Below, piece after piece: positions 9,112-19,910 of a stretch of 64,000 nt of DNA. Position numbers and translations under genes: made by a program. The DNA comes from CAZNPL01 sp964574815 (lineage in GTDB: Bacteria > Planctomycetota > Phycisphaerae > UBA1845): positions 62,001 to 126,000 of the forward strand of contig CAZNPL010000009.1 in the NCBI GenBank assembly GCA_964574815.1. The letters run 5' to 3'. The notes under the pieces were generated by a model, which was given only the letters and a program-made list of their open reading frames with translations, ran no database searches and had not been told where the DNA came from. How positions within the stretch are numbered: position 1 is the stretch's first letter; every line of letters begins with the position of its first letter.

Positions 9112-9655
9112 TCGCGAAGCCTCCCGGCTGCGCCGCCCCAATCGTCGCGCTCTCGCGGCGCCGCCTGAGCGCTGAAAAGTCGTCAGGGTTCCGGGCTGGA
9201 TTCGGAGCGGGACGCGACCGTCATTCGGGCGACCGACCGCCCCCCAACCCTAACGATGGTTGGGCTCGGGCGCTTCCCAATCGCTTCGCCGCCGCCTCGA
9301 TTGCGTCTGCCAAATCGGCAGCCCACTAATCATGGCATGGTGTTTTGACAGCGATATTGGCAAGCCTGCCGGGCGTCGCGCACACCGGCTGCAATTATGC
9401 CAATGGCGTAACTCTCTTTTTCGCAAGAGATTACGGATCGCGTGGCAACCGGCGACGAGGCAGCCCGCCGCTGGCATCAAGGTTGCCTCAGGTCAGACTG
9501 TGTAGGGCGTGTGCGCTCATGGTATGGCGCGGGCGACGCACGGGACACCGCCGCCTGAATCCCGTAACGTGGACAGCGGCGGGCCGCGTCGGATACCACG
9601 CCGGCAACGATTGATCGACGCGAGTCGAATGCGTGTTCGAAAGGAGTTCTCAGCG
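9112..9655 (+). other. Intergenic region upstream of groES
   Basis: No supported gene. The short open frames here carry no recognisable motif. I looked for a CIRCE operator (TTAGCACTC with its inverted copy), the usual HrcA site ahead of groES, and did not find one. A small inverted repeat (TCTCTT, six-base loop, AAGAGA) lies around 9414-9432. A TTGACA at 9345 has no convincing -10 partner. The promoter of groESL must lie here but I cannot place it. Confidence 0.5.
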
Positions 9656-9952
9656 ATGGCCAAGCTGAACATCAAGCCTCTGGGCGACAAGGTGATCCTC
9701 AAACGGGTAGAGGCGTCGGACGTGACCAAGGGCGGCATCGTGCTGCCGGACACGGCGCGCGAGAAGCCCAAGCGCGGCATCGTGCAGGCCGTCGGGTCCG
9801 GGCGGCTGCTCGACGACGGCTCGCGAAGCGAGATGCAGGTGAAGAAGAACGATGAGGTAGTATTCACGAGCTATGCCGGCACCGAGATCAAGGTCGACGG
9901 CGAGGAATACCTCATTATGGACGAGTCGGACATTCTGGGCGTGGTCGGGTAG
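9656..9952 (+). CDS. groES: co-chaperonin GroES
   Basis: Seven-membered lid of the GroEL folding chamber. The 98-residue protein has the family start MAKLNIKPLGDKV, the GGIVLPDTAREKPKRGIV mobile-loop region near residues 25-43 and the C-terminal DILGVVG. The ATG at 9656 is chosen over longer in-frame openings because AAGGAG lies ten bases upstream and because the family begins at this methionine. groEL follows 108 bp downstream. Confidence 0.97.
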   Translation: MAKLNIKPLGDKVILKRVEASDVTKGGIVLPDTAREKPKRGIVQAVGSGRLLDDGSRSEMQVKKNDEVVFTSYAGTEIKVDGEEYLIMDESDILGVVG

Positions 9953-10060
9953 TCGGCGGCGTTGTCGCGGTCAACCATTCAGAACAAATCAGGGTATTAG
10001 CTAAAAGCATGGACATTGATGGCGGGCGTCGCGACTCGCCGCGAAACGGAGCTATTCTTC

Positions 10061-11734
<1,674 letters not shown>

Positions 11735-11792
11735 TTCGCCCCGAGTCGGGCCACGACCGGGCACACGCCCGGCGATCAAAATACAGCAGTAA

Positions 11793-11848
11793 GAGAGCGG
11801 GCCGGATCGACCGGCGCATCAAGCGCCACGTCGATCCGGCCCGTTCTC
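11793..11848. terminator. Strong hairpin between groEL and a converging gene
   Basis: A 19-bp stem (GAGAGCGGGCCGGATCGAC with its inverted copy, one G-T wobble) encloses an inner GGCGC/GCGCC stem. There is no T-run, so it is not a textbook intrinsic terminator. Its position between two converging genes suggests termination or transcript-end protection in both directions. It overlaps the last codon of the minus-strand pseudopilin gene. Confidence 0.65.
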
Positions 11849-12251
11849 ATAGCACAGTGTACCGGCTTCCAGAATCCCGTCCCCATGCGGTGCCCCACTT
11901 GGAGGTTGCAGGACCTCTGCTCTCCTGGGGCTCTCCTTTGCCCGCCTTACTGCCCCAACCATAGGCGTTGTCAGCCCCTTCCACGTTCGCAAAGCCGGCG
12001 TGAACGGGAATCGCCTGCTCATTCGGATCGGCGCCGGAGTAAGCAATACTGGCAGTCGCGATTCCTTTCAGGTTGGCGAGGCACTGCAACGTCTTGGCCT
12101 GCTCGCGGGCCTTTCTCAGTGCTGGAACGAGGAGCGTGATGAGGAGTGCGATGATCGAGATAGCAACCAGCAGTTCGATGAGCGTGAAGGCGCGGCAGCG
12201 GCGACCGCGTTCTCTACGTCCATGTAAATGCAGACCGTGCGAATTCGGCAC
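11847..12251 (-). CDS. short prepilin-leader (pseudopilin-like) protein, possibly truncated
   Basis: Type II secretion/type IV pilin-like N-terminus: a basic leader, then AFTLIELLVAISIIALLITLLVPAL, the motif cut by prepilin peptidase before the Phe. Planctomycetes carry many such proteins. GTG at 12251 is chosen because GGAGGTG lies five bases upstream. The protein is 134 residues; related planctomycetal proteins with a C-terminal GTAWGR motif are usually longer, and this one stops soon after that motif inside the groEL hairpin. A 3' truncation by the hairpin-bearing segment is therefore possible. It was probably once an exported, filament-associated protein. Confidence 0.6.
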   Translation of the reverse strand: MPNSHGLHLHGRRERGRRCRAFTLIELLVAISIIALLITLLVPALRKAREQAKTLQCLANLKGIATASIAYSGADPNEQAIPVHAGFANVEGADNAYGWGSKAGKGEPQESRGPATSKWGTAWGRDSGSRYTVL

Positions 12252-12402
12252 GTGCGCACCTCCAAGCAAAAAGGAGGCGACAGGGAGCGCAACCTACGCA
12301 GGAGGAAAAGCCACAAGCCTCATGATGCCCGCTCCGCCGAGCACCTCTCGTTTCCTGTTATGTCCGAACAGGTAGCTGTACGCGAGTTCAATGTTTCAAG
12401 CC

Positions 12403-13014
12403 TCAAGCGTCGTTTCTGCTAGGGGCACTGAGTACCTTCGGAGCAACCGGGATCACACTGCCCTTGCTGACAGTACTCAGCTTCGGACTCCCACCATATG
12501 CATCCGTGCAATCCCAGGGGTTGTCAGCACAGCACGTCGCCTTCGTAACTTGGGCAGCGCACATATTCTCATCACCGCACTTTCCCCCGGTGCAATCTGT
12601 CCGGTCACAGCACATCCCAACCGGGGCAGGCCCCAACGGCCCGTCTGCAACCAAAGACCCGCCTGCAGCGATCAGCGTCAGAGACTGCGCCGGGACGGCC
12701 AAGCGCCCGTCATCGAGGCTTTCGGCGCGGTAGAGATTCCGGTAGCGCAAACGCGCCTGATCGTCTGTCGGAACAGCTGGAGATGTGATTAGAAGCGCCT
12801 CCTCACCAGGGAGGAGCTCGCAGGCTCCGCGGATCACTTCGATTTCCACGTCCGCCAACGAGGAGCCGTCGGCGGTCGCCAGCCGTAACCCTTCAATCTC
12901 AATCGGTCTGCTCCCGATGTGCCGCACCTCGACCCAGCTCAGCTCCGAGCCGATCGCCCCCGCCTCGGCGACAGGCTGGAACACCCACCACCAGCAGCCG
13001 AACAACACGGCCAC
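12403..13014 (-). CDS. secreted or anchored cysteine-rich protein with lamin-tail-like fold
   Basis: Not a recognised family. 203 residues from GTG at 13014. The start is uncertain: no ribosome-binding site precedes it, and the frame stays open about 25 codons further upstream without ATG. It shows one N-terminal membrane segment (VLFGCWWWVFQPVAEAGA), then a region resembling lamin-tail domains (LSWVEVRHIGSRPIEIEGLRL...LPGEEALLITSP), then a cysteine-rich part with CCDRTDCTGGKCGDENMC near residues 134-151 and a second CC pair. The cysteines suggest disulfide bonding outside the cytoplasm. It lies between the PEP-CTERM glycosyltransferase and the pseudopilin gene, all on the minus strand. Confidence 0.5.
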   Translation of the reverse strand: MAVLFGCWWWVFQPVAEAGAIGSELSWVEVRHIGSRPIEIEGLRLATADGSSLADVEIEVIRGACELLPGEEALLITSPAVPTDDQARLRYRNLYRAESLDDGRLAVPAQSLTLIAAGGSLVADGPLGPAPVGMCCDRTDCTGGKCGDENMCAAQVTKATCCADNPWDCTDAYGGSPKLSTVSKGSVIPVAPKVLSAPSRNDA

Positions 13015-13339
13015 GACAACTGCGGATTGTTTGGCTCTCGTGTCTGCACTCCCAATCTTCAGATATGTCAGCCGTGCTTCAGGGCCGGCTCAGGAGAAAG
13101 AGAAACTCCCGGAGATGTCTACCAAGCCCTGTGACCAAGAGTCAGTATACCCGCACCGGCCCCAATATGCAACCGGCAAACTAAAAAAGCGGTGAACGTT
13201 CCTTCGCGGCGATCATGTCTGAGGTAGGTGGTCTTGAAACTCGTGACTTCCACTGTGCCAGCGGTTCGCGCCGGACGAAGGTGTTGCCGTCCTCGTTCGC
13301 TATTCCACCGTTCGAGCCTTCTCTGGCTGCAAGAAGCGG
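13015..13339. other. Intergenic gap, nothing recognised
   Basis: 325 bp between the glycosyltransferase stop and the cysteine-rich protein. The part next to 13014 may encode an N-terminal extension of that protein from a non-standard start. No terminator, RNA or repeat was seen. Confidence 0.4.
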
Positions 13340-14584
13340 CTACGCAATCCCGGCCGCTGCACGGGTTCGGCAACGCCCGGTCGTGGGAACCCTCGACGCG
13401 TCGGGTGACGCACCTGTCTCCTGCAGCATTGCTTCGAGCTTGTTGATTTGGGGCGTCCAGGCGTAGCGCTGCATAACTCGGCACCGGGCGGCCTGCCCGA
13501 GTTCTTTGCGCCGGTTCGGGTACTGCAGGAGTTCACTAACTCTCCCCGCTATTTCGCCGGCGTGGTCGGCGACGAGGATATGGTCGCCGTCGGTCGCGTC
13601 GATTCCGGATGCTGCTGTGGACGTGGCCACGACCGGTCTGGCGACGGCCATGGCCTCGAGGACTTTGTTTTGCACGCCCTGTGCCATACGCAAGGGCGCG
13701 ACGCTGACGGCAAATCCCTCGACGTAGGTACGCACGTCGTCGACTTCGCCGGTGACCCGAATGAAGGGTCGATTACATAAGCGTTTAACGCGGCGGGCCG
13801 GCGCCCGGCCGACGACTTCAAACTCAACGTTCGGCACGCGGCGGCGAATCTGCGGTAGGACGTGCTCGGCGAACCAGCACACCGCATCCACGTTGGGTGG
13901 GTAGTCCATCTGCCCGACGAACCCGACTCGCGGCGGCGCCTGATCGGCTCCGACGCGCGGTTCCGGTCCCGCGTCGATCCCGTTGCCCACCACGTGGATG
14001 CGATCCTGGCAGTCGGTGGGTCCGGCGGCTTTCTCCGCTTCCGTTACGACTGTGCTGGCATCGAACAGCTCGACCCATTCACGCTCCCGGCGGCGCAACC
14101 GGTCCGCCTCCGCCCTCAACAGTCGGGCTTTCAGCCCGGACGCACGACGGGCATAACAAGCCCACTTCATACTGTCCCAGTCGCAGAAATCCAGAACCCT
14201 GCGCCGTGCCGTGACGGTACTATGATACTGGGCGACGCCCGACGAGAAGAACAATGCTGCGTCAAACTCCGCATCGCGAGACCATCGCCGGAGCAGACGC
14301 TCCATATCGCAGCTGCGGTAGAATGCCTCCGTGGCCGTGCCGCCCCGCAGCATGCCACCCGCGGCGCGAAGGATCCCGCCGACGCGCGAGAGCGGGACGG
14401 CGTGCACCTTACGGCACCACTGCTGCAGCGTCTCGACGTGCTGTATATCCTCGCGACGATCGACGAAGCAGGCGCACCATACGTCGTGCCGCGCGCATAG
14501 ATGCCGCAGTTGATGGTACGAGCGTATCTTATCCCCCTTGTTCGGCGGGTATGGGATGCGGTGTGCGAGGTAGAGGATCTTCAT
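13340..14584 (-). CDS. PEP-CTERM/EpsH-associated sugar transferase (TIGR03087-like)
   Basis: GT4-fold glycosyltransferase, 414 residues. The N-terminus MKILYLAHRIPYPPNKGDK and the following RSYHQL are diagnostic of the sugar transferase family that accompanies exosortase/PEP-CTERM systems. The central GFVGQMDYPPNVDA and C-terminal GVQNKVLEAMA...ATSTAASGID form the nucleotide-sugar domain, with the usual E-x7-E region. It is expected to build exopolysaccharide or glycans linked to PEP-CTERM export, at the cytoplasmic face of the membrane. It begins 18 bp after the FemAB gene, so the two are co-transcribed. The last 20 residues are low-complexity and probably not conserved. Confidence 0.85.
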   Translation of the reverse strand: MKILYLAHRIPYPPNKGDKIRSYHQLRHLCARHDVWCACFVDRREDIQHVETLQQWCRKVHAVPLSRVGGILRAAGGMLRGGTATEAFYRSCDMERLLRRWSRDAEFDAALFFSSGVAQYHSTVTARRRVLDFCDWDSMKWACYARRASGLKARLLRAEADRLRRREREWVELFDASTVVTEAEKAAGPTDCQDRIHVVGNGIDAGPEPRVGADQAPPRVGFVGQMDYPPNVDAVCWFAEHVLPQIRRRVPNVEFEVVGRAPARRVKRLCNRPFIRVTGEVDDVRTYVEGFAVSVAPLRMAQGVQNKVLEAMAVARPVVATSTAASGIDATDGDHILVADHAGEIAGRVSELLQYPNRRKELGQAARCRVMQRYAWTPQINKLEAMLQETGASPDASRVPTTGRCRTRAAAGIA

Positions 14585-14602
14585 GTTCGCGGCGCCGCCC
14601 GC

Positions 14603-15703
14603 TCAACCCGGCACGTGTCTCGACAAATGGGCGCCCAGCCGACGCGTCACCCACACCGGCATCATCGGCCACAGCCGCCGGGCGAGCGCAAACCTCGGGT
14701 TGCTCGGCGTCAGGTTCGGTTCCGTTCGCCCCGGCGGGGTGTAGATCTGGTACGCGAGCGGCTCGGGCTCGAATCCCTGGTTTCGCTTGAAGGCGCAACT
14801 GCCCGCGTTGTCGCACCGCGATCGGCCGAAGTCGAACGTGTGGCACCCCTCCTCGACGGCCCTCTCCATGGCCGTCAGGTAGAGATAATTATAGACGTTG
14901 AGGGCCAGAAACCGGGCATCCACCCCAACAAAGTAAGGCATGGCCGTGCCGTTGAACGTGAATGTGACGAGGCCGCCGATCGATCGCCCTCCGTACGAGA
15001 CCAGCAAAACGGAGTGTCTACCCGGCGTAAGCCGTATCATCTCATCAAAGAACCGATAGGGATAATTCAATGACGCCAAGCGGCGCATGCCCCGGCAGTA
15101 TAGACGCCACACCGTCGGCAGGTGCCGATCGTCAATCGACACCGACAACCCGTGTTTGTCCCGTGCGGCCCGTGCCGCGGCCCGCGCCTTACGGGGCAGA
15201 GAGGCCAGGCAGTCGTCACGCGATTCCGGCAACCGCTTGCGAAAGGTCACATATCGATCAACCACGGGCACGTCCCCCCAGACGGCCCGCTCGCAGCGAA
15301 GCTCAACACAGCGGGCGTTGACGGCCTGCGCCATTTGCACCGCATGACGCAGCAGCGCTTCTTGCGCCTCCGCATCCTCGCCAAGGACACCGCCGTACAC
15401 GCCGTAAGGAACGCTGATCAACATCCGCCCGGCCAGCAGGCTTCGCACCTCGACAAGGGGCAGGACACCGACGATTGCGTGCTCGCGGGTAGCCAGCAGG
15501 GCCATAATACGGTGGCCGAACGACCGGCGCACGGCACGCAACCACGCAACTGTGTGAAAGATCGTTCCACCCGGAGCCTGCTCGACGAACCGATCCCAAT
15601 CACACGCGTCGCGCGGCGTGAGTGCGGCGACCTCCAGGGTCGAAAGCCGCCGTGCTGGAGTGGCCGGCAAGCAGGCTTCTTGTACGGCCAGCGCACACAT
15701 CAC
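14603..15703 (-). CDS. FemAB-like protein, PEP-CTERM associated (TIGR03019-like)
   Basis: GNAT-fold FemAB-related protein of 366 residues. The family landmarks are WDRFVEQAPGGTIFHTVAWLRAV near residues 40-62, ISVPYGVYGGVL, LPRKARAAARAARDK (basic helix) and, near the C-terminus, FDFGRSRCDNAGSCAFKRNQGF. The last motif is characteristic of the FemAB family found with exosortase loci. FemAB proteins transfer aminoacyl or similar groups; the role in this system is not established. It is followed at once by the sugar transferase. No exosortase is visible in the window, although PEP-CTERM substrates occur near 49 kb. Confidence 0.85.
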   Translation of the reverse strand: MMCALAVQEACLPATPARRLSTLEVAALTPRDACDWDRFVEQAPGGTIFHTVAWLRAVRRSFGHRIMALLATREHAIVGVLPLVEVRSLLAGRMLISVPYGVYGGVLGEDAEAQEALLRHAVQMAQAVNARCVELRCERAVWGDVPVVDRYVTFRKRLPESRDDCLASLPRKARAAARAARDKHGLSVSIDDRHLPTVWRLYCRGMRRLASLNYPYRFFDEMIRLTPGRHSVLLVSYGGRSIGGLVTFTFNGTAMPYFVGVDARFLALNVYNYLYLTAMERAVEEGCHTFDFGRSRCDNAGSCAFKRNQGFEPEPLAYQIYTPPGRTEPNLTPSNPRFALARRLWPMMPVWVTRRLGAHLSRHVPG

Positions 15704-15980
15704 CGGTGTATCGGCAACCGCCCTTTGGGACTTGCGATCCAGTTGTGCGATGGCTCAGGGCGGTGCGCCCTGGAATGGCTACTCAGATCGTCGAGTCGAA
15801 CGGAACTTGATGGTCAGAGTTACGAGTGTCCGCGGAGCAGCAGTGCTTCCTCCGATGGCGCACAGAGAGCGCGGAGTGCAAAGCCGTGCCCGTATCCGGC
15901 GAGGACAAACCTTGTACCCACCGCTCCCCCGTCGCGCCGGATCGCCGCTCCAGAGAGGCAAACTACCCTGCATCTTACCA

Positions 15981-17177
15981 TCAATTGCGCGGCTCAGCGA
16001 GTGATTGACCATCGGTGATCGTGAGAAGGGTGATCTCGGGCGGGCAAAGAAACCGGATGCGCGGGGCCTGACCGCGCTCGCAGCCAACGCCGCGGCTGAT
16101 ATAGACGCGGCGGCCGTCCAGCTCGTGCAGCCCGCCCGCTGCTACGTGGCGAGGAAGCCAGGTCTCGGTGATGGGAGGTCCAAAAAAGGGCAGTTGTACC
16201 TGCCCGCCGTGCGTGTGGCCGGCCACCACCAGGTCGATTCGTGATTCTTTCGAGAGCTGCGTCACTTTCCCAGGATAGTGCGCCAGCAGAATACGAATGT
16301 CGCCCGAATCAGGGTCGCGCTCCATATCCTGAACCAGTTCCCGCGAAGCCGCCGTGTAGTGCAGTTCCACGCCCCCGACCGTCAGCCACCGGTCACCCAC
16401 CTGGACCATCCGCCTTTCATTGTTCAGCAGTTGCACACCGGTGCCTTCAAGCAGCGTGGCTGCCTCGATGCGTGTCTCGCAGTTGCCCTGTACGAAGTAC
16501 ACGCCCGCCGGCGCATGAAGCCTAGCCAGCAACGACCGCAGAGCCGGCAATTCCCGCTCCAGCATCCAATCCGGACCCTCGAACAGATCGCCCGGCATAA
16601 GTATCACGTCGGGTTCGAGTGCCATCAGCCGATCGACCGCCTCGTGCTCGTACTCGCCGACGTGGTCGGTCTGAACGTCGGACAGCACCCCGATCTTGAT
16701 CGGATCGCAACCATCTCGTTCCGCAGGCACCGGCACGCCAACAACCTCGAGTTGCAGACGAAACCGTTCGATGTACGTGGCGTATACGCCGATCGGCGCC
16801 AGCGCCGTCGCCGCCGTGGCAATAACCAGCGCCGGTTTCGTCACCGGACGCCAGACCACACCGCCCCGCCGCACCAGAGCACCCAGAATCACGGCCAACC
16901 CACCCAAGGGGATCACGATCACCAGATCCAGGTAGATCAGGTGCATCAAGCCGAAATGGTTGAAGCCGGCCAGACCCAGGGCAGCCGCCTTCAAAACAAA
17001 GACGACCGTCGTGACCGCAACCGTGAGAACGATTCTGCCCGTTGTGATCGACAACGCCGTCGGCAAAGAGGTGTCGCCCTTTGCAGGGCGGCGCCGACGA
17101 AACAGCACCAGTCCGGCGACGACCGCGTCAATGACCGTCGATGTGACCAGCAGAATGTGAAAAACGCCTAACGACAT
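15981..17177 (-). CDS. membrane-anchored metallophosphoesterase
   Basis: Calcineurin-like phosphoesterase with four N-terminal membrane segments (about residues 5-130), similar in layout to the YkuE/YaeI group. The metal-site motifs appear in order: SDVQTDH near residue 165, PGDLFEG near 196, GNCE near 231, LLAHYPG near 295 and AGHTHGGQ near 314. Two usual ligands differ: the first motif is normally D-x-H and here reads D-V-Q, and GNH(D/E) is GNCE with Cys for the catalytic His. 398 residues. ATG at 17177 follows TGAGG. Substrate unknown; relatives act on lipid pyrophosphates or nucleotides. Same strand as the transporter gene upstream (86 bp gap). Confidence 0.75.
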   Translation of the reverse strand: MSLGVFHILLVTSTVIDAVVAGLVLFRRRRPAKGDTSLPTALSITTGRIVLTVAVTTVVFVLKAAALGLAGFNHFGLMHLIYLDLVIVIPLGGLAVILGALVRRGGVVWRPVTKPALVIATAATALAPIGVYATYIERFRLQLEVVGVPVPAERDGCDPIKIGVLSDVQTDHVGEYEHEAVDRLMALEPDVILMPGDLFEGPDWMLERELPALRSLLARLHAPAGVYFVQGNCETRIEAATLLEGTGVQLLNNERRMVQVGDRWLTVGGVELHYTAASRELVQDMERDPDSGDIRILLAHYPGKVTQLSKESRIDLVVAGHTHGGQVQLPFFGPPITETWLPRHVAAGGLHELDGRRVYISRGVGCERGQAPRIRFLCPPEITLLTITDGQSLAEPRN

Positions 17178-17262
17178 ATCACCGAAGACCTCAACAACCC
17201 GAAATCTCTTTACTCACATCAGGGTATGCAAAAGACGACGGCAGGACGGTCGGTGGTGCGAT

Positions 17263-17976
17263 TCATAACCCCAGCAGCATGGCCCCGCCGCAGGCGAAGA
17301 CCGCGAAGCCCGAAAGCGCATGGGCGTAACGGCCGAGGCTGTCGAGACGCAATGCCCTCAACCCGACGACGCCCAGAATCACGATCGTTATCATCGTCCC
17401 GATGGTGGCCACTCCGAAGACGGCGGCGACGATCATCATATCGATCCAGCCCTGCTGCAGCGCCGGGTACATGAGAATGGGGATCAGTGGCTCGCATGGA
17501 CCGAACACGAAAATCACAAAAAGGATCCACGGGGTCATACGGGCGTCCTGGCTCTCAGCATGGGCATGAACGTGATCGGCGTGATGATCGTGGGGGTGCG
17601 AGTGAACCGTTCCGTCAGCGTGGGCATGAACGTGCGTGTGCGTCTCGCCCCGCCAAGCCTTTCGGATGCCCCAGATCATGTAGCAGAACCCGAACGCCAA
17701 CAGCAGCCACGTGGCGATCTGCCCACGAAACGCCTCAATCCCGACGAGGACCTCCACTTTTTTCAGAAGCGCCGCCCCCACAACCCCCAGCAGGACAGAG
17801 CTGCCCACATGCCCGACGCCGCACAACAGGGACACGCCCAGGGTCTTGCGGACCGACCAGCCCCCGACCCGCGACATCGCGATGAACGGGACGTAATGAT
17901 CCGGACCGATGAGCGTGTGCGTGAAACCAAGGGAGGCCGCTACAACAGCCAGCGTCAACAAAGTCTGCTCAGTCAC
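17263..17976 (-). CDS. nickel/cobalt-type membrane transporter with histidine-rich loop
   Basis: Polytopic membrane protein of the NiCoT/UreH-like superfamily. HTLIGPDHYVPF near residue 17 matches the metal-selective H-x4-DH helix motif. A central hydrophilic loop (about residues 110-145) is packed with His and Asp, as in RcnA-type exporters and UreH-like proteins, and probably binds metal. GTG at 17976 is chosen because AAGGAG sits nine bases before it; longer in-frame starts exist but lack such a site. 237 residues. A nickel or cobalt role is inferred from family. A selenium or nickel link to the nearby Hdr operon is possible but unproven. Confidence 0.7.
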   Translation of the reverse strand: MTEQTLLTLAVVAASLGFTHTLIGPDHYVPFIAMSRVGGWSVRKTLGVSLLCGVGHVGSSVLLGVVGAALLKKVEVLVGIEAFRGQIATWLLLAFGFCYMIWGIRKAWRGETHTHVHAHADGTVHSHPHDHHADHVHAHAESQDARMTPWILFVIFVFGPCEPLIPILMYPALQQGWIDMMIVAAVFGVATIGTMITIVILGVVGLRALRLDSLGRYAHALSGFAVFACGGAMLLGL

Positions 17977-18134
17977 CTGGGTCGTCTCCTTCAAGCGCAT
18001 GCCTCGCATGCGGGTCCCCACTTGCATGATCATCCTAAACGCGAAACGCCACCGGCAACAGGGGTCCGGGAAAACGGTAGGGTCGCAACAAACTCGCAGG
18101 TCGGCCATAATGGGCATGCGGTCAAGGGTGACAC

Positions 18135-19910
18135 ATGTTTCGCGCAGTCATGTTCACATCTATCGGGCTGGTTATGGTCACGGTCGCAGCATATCGGCTG
18201 ACAGGTGCGCGCTCCCGGGCCGACTTCGCCTACGTCAATCAGTCCGCCATCAACACACTCGACCCCGCCGCGGTCACCTGGAACCAGGATATCCGCGTGG
18301 CCTTGAATATCTGGGAGGGCCTCGCCGCCCGGCACCCCCGAACCGCCGCGCCGATCGACGGCTGCGCCGAGTTGCCCGAGGTGTCACCCGACGGCCGCGT
18401 CTACACGTTTGCGATCAAGCCCGACTCGCGATGGTCCAACGGAGATCCGGTGACCGCCGAGGACTTCGTGCGTGGCTGGCGCCGCGCCATCGAGCCCGGC
18501 ACGGCCTCGGATTACGCATTCTTCATTACAAACTACGTCGCCGGGGCAGACGCCTACTACGACTGGCGCAACCGGGCCGTCGCCGAACTTACCGAACTGC
18601 CGGTGGGCAGCGATCGGTGGCGTGAGCGCTTCGAGTCGCACGCGGCCGAGCTTGATCACAGATTCGCCCGCGTGGGTCTCGATGTGCTGGACGCTCACAG
18701 GCTCCGGGTGACGCTGGCCGCGCCATGCTCCTACTTCCTCGACTTGTGTGCGTTCCCGACCCTCCTCCCGATTCACCAAAGCATCGAGCGACTGAGGATC
18801 GACCATGACGGCAAAGGGCTGACGCCCCAGGGGCTGGTTGCGTACGACCCCCAGTGGACCAAGCCCGACTACCGCAAAAACGACTATCCGGGCCTCATCA
18901 CAAACGGGGCTTATCGCGTTGCGGAATGGACGTTCAAGCGGCGATTGCGGTTGGAGGCCAACCCCTACTTTCGAGGATACGACACCGTGGCCTGCAACTC
19001 CATCGACCTGCTGGTCTATCCGGACTTGAACAGCGCCTTGATGGCCTACGAGGCTGGCGACGTTGATTTTCTGCCGGAGACCAACGTGACCTACGACCAT
19101 GAGCTCGTGCGCCTGGCCCTGACCGGCAGACGACCCGACTTTCACAACCTGCCGGTTTATGGCACCTACTACTACCTCTTCAACTGCGAGGACGAGTCGT
19201 ATGAGGGCCGCCCGAACCCGTTCGTCGATGCGCGCGTGCGTAAGGCGTTCGCGCTGGCAGTGGACAAGGAATTGATCGCCGAGGAGGTCGTGGCGCGCGG
19301 CGACCCGCCGACCGACAACATCATTCCGGTCAACAGTATTCCGGGCTACCCGTCTCCCACGGGGCTGGGATATGACCCCGACGCGGCCCGGACCTTGCTT
19401 GCGGAGGCGGGCTACCCGGGCGGTGCAGGATTGCCCATCATCGACCTTCTGTACAACACGGGATTCCATCACGGCAAGATCTGCGACGTGCTTGCTGAGA
19501 TGTGGCGGCGCGAACTCGGGGCCGTCGTGGCGCTTCGCGGCAAGGAAGTAAAGTCCTTCGTGGACGACCGCAAAAACCGCCGGTTCATGGTCGCCCGGGC
19601 CGGCTGGTACGGCGACTACGGCGATCCGACCACGTTCCTCGATCTCTTTGCCACCGATAACGGAAACAACGACGCCGGCTATTCCGATGAGGTATTCGAC
19701 GGACTGCTCATGCGCGCGGCCGATACGCGCAACCCGGCGGAACGGCTGGCCGTCCTGGCCGACGCCGAAGCGCGCCTGATCCGCGAGACTTTTCCGGTCA
19801 TCACCCTCTACCAATACACGCAGCTCCTGGCAATCAAGCCTTACGTAGAAGGCCTTTACCCCAACGCCCGGCTGATCTTCCCATTCCGCTACGTGATGGT
19901 GATGCAATGA
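18135..19910 (+). CDS. oppA: oligopeptide ABC transporter substrate-binding protein (set 1)
   Basis: Periplasmic solute-binding protein of family 5 (OppA/DppA), 591 residues. The N-terminus has one hydrophobic segment followed by LTGARSR, so it may be membrane-anchored rather than released; no lipobox is seen. The family hallmarks are INTLDPAAVTWNQD at residues 39-52, TFAIKPDSRWSNGDPVTAEDFV near 89-110 and LFNCED/VRKAFALAVDKE in the second lobe. Its stop overlaps the permease start (ATGA at 19907). First gene of a six-gene set that carries two binding proteins and four permeases. Confidence 0.9.
   Translation: MFRAVMFTSIGLVMVTVAAYRLTGARSRADFAYVNQSAINTLDPAAVTWNQDIRVALNIWEGLAARHPRTAAPIDGCAELPEVSPDGRVYTFAIKPDSRWSNGDPVTAEDFVRGWRRAIEPGTASDYAFFITNYVAGADAYYDWRNRAVAELTELPVGSDRWRERFESHAAELDHRFARVGLDVLDAHRLRVTLAAPCSYFLDLCAFPTLLPIHQSIERLRIDHDGKGLTPQGLVAYDPQWTKPDYRKNDYPGLITNGAYRVAEWTFKRRLRLEANPYFRGYDTVACNSIDLLVYPDLNSALMAYEAGDVDFLPETNVTYDHELVRLALTGRRPDFHNLPVYGTYYYLFNCEDESYEGRPNPFVDARVRKAFALAVDKELIAEEVVARGDPPTDNIIPVNSIPGYPSPTGLGYDPDAARTLLAEAGYPGGAGLPIIDLLYNTGFHHGKICDVLAEMWRRELGAVVALRGKEVKSFVDDRKNRRFMVARAGWYGDYGDPTTFLDLFATDNGNNDAGYSDEVFDGLLMRAADTRNPAERLAVLADAEARLIRETFPVITLYQYTQLLAIKPYVEGLYPNARLIFPFRYVMVMQ

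Noticed and set aside
9112..9655. CIRCE operator upstream of groES
   Set aside because: No TTAGCACTC-N9-GAGTGCTAA or close variant seen on either strand.
18384..19907. Minus-strand frame of 507 codons opposite the first oppA
   Set aside because: Antisense shadow of a complete binding-protein gene; no recognisable motif.
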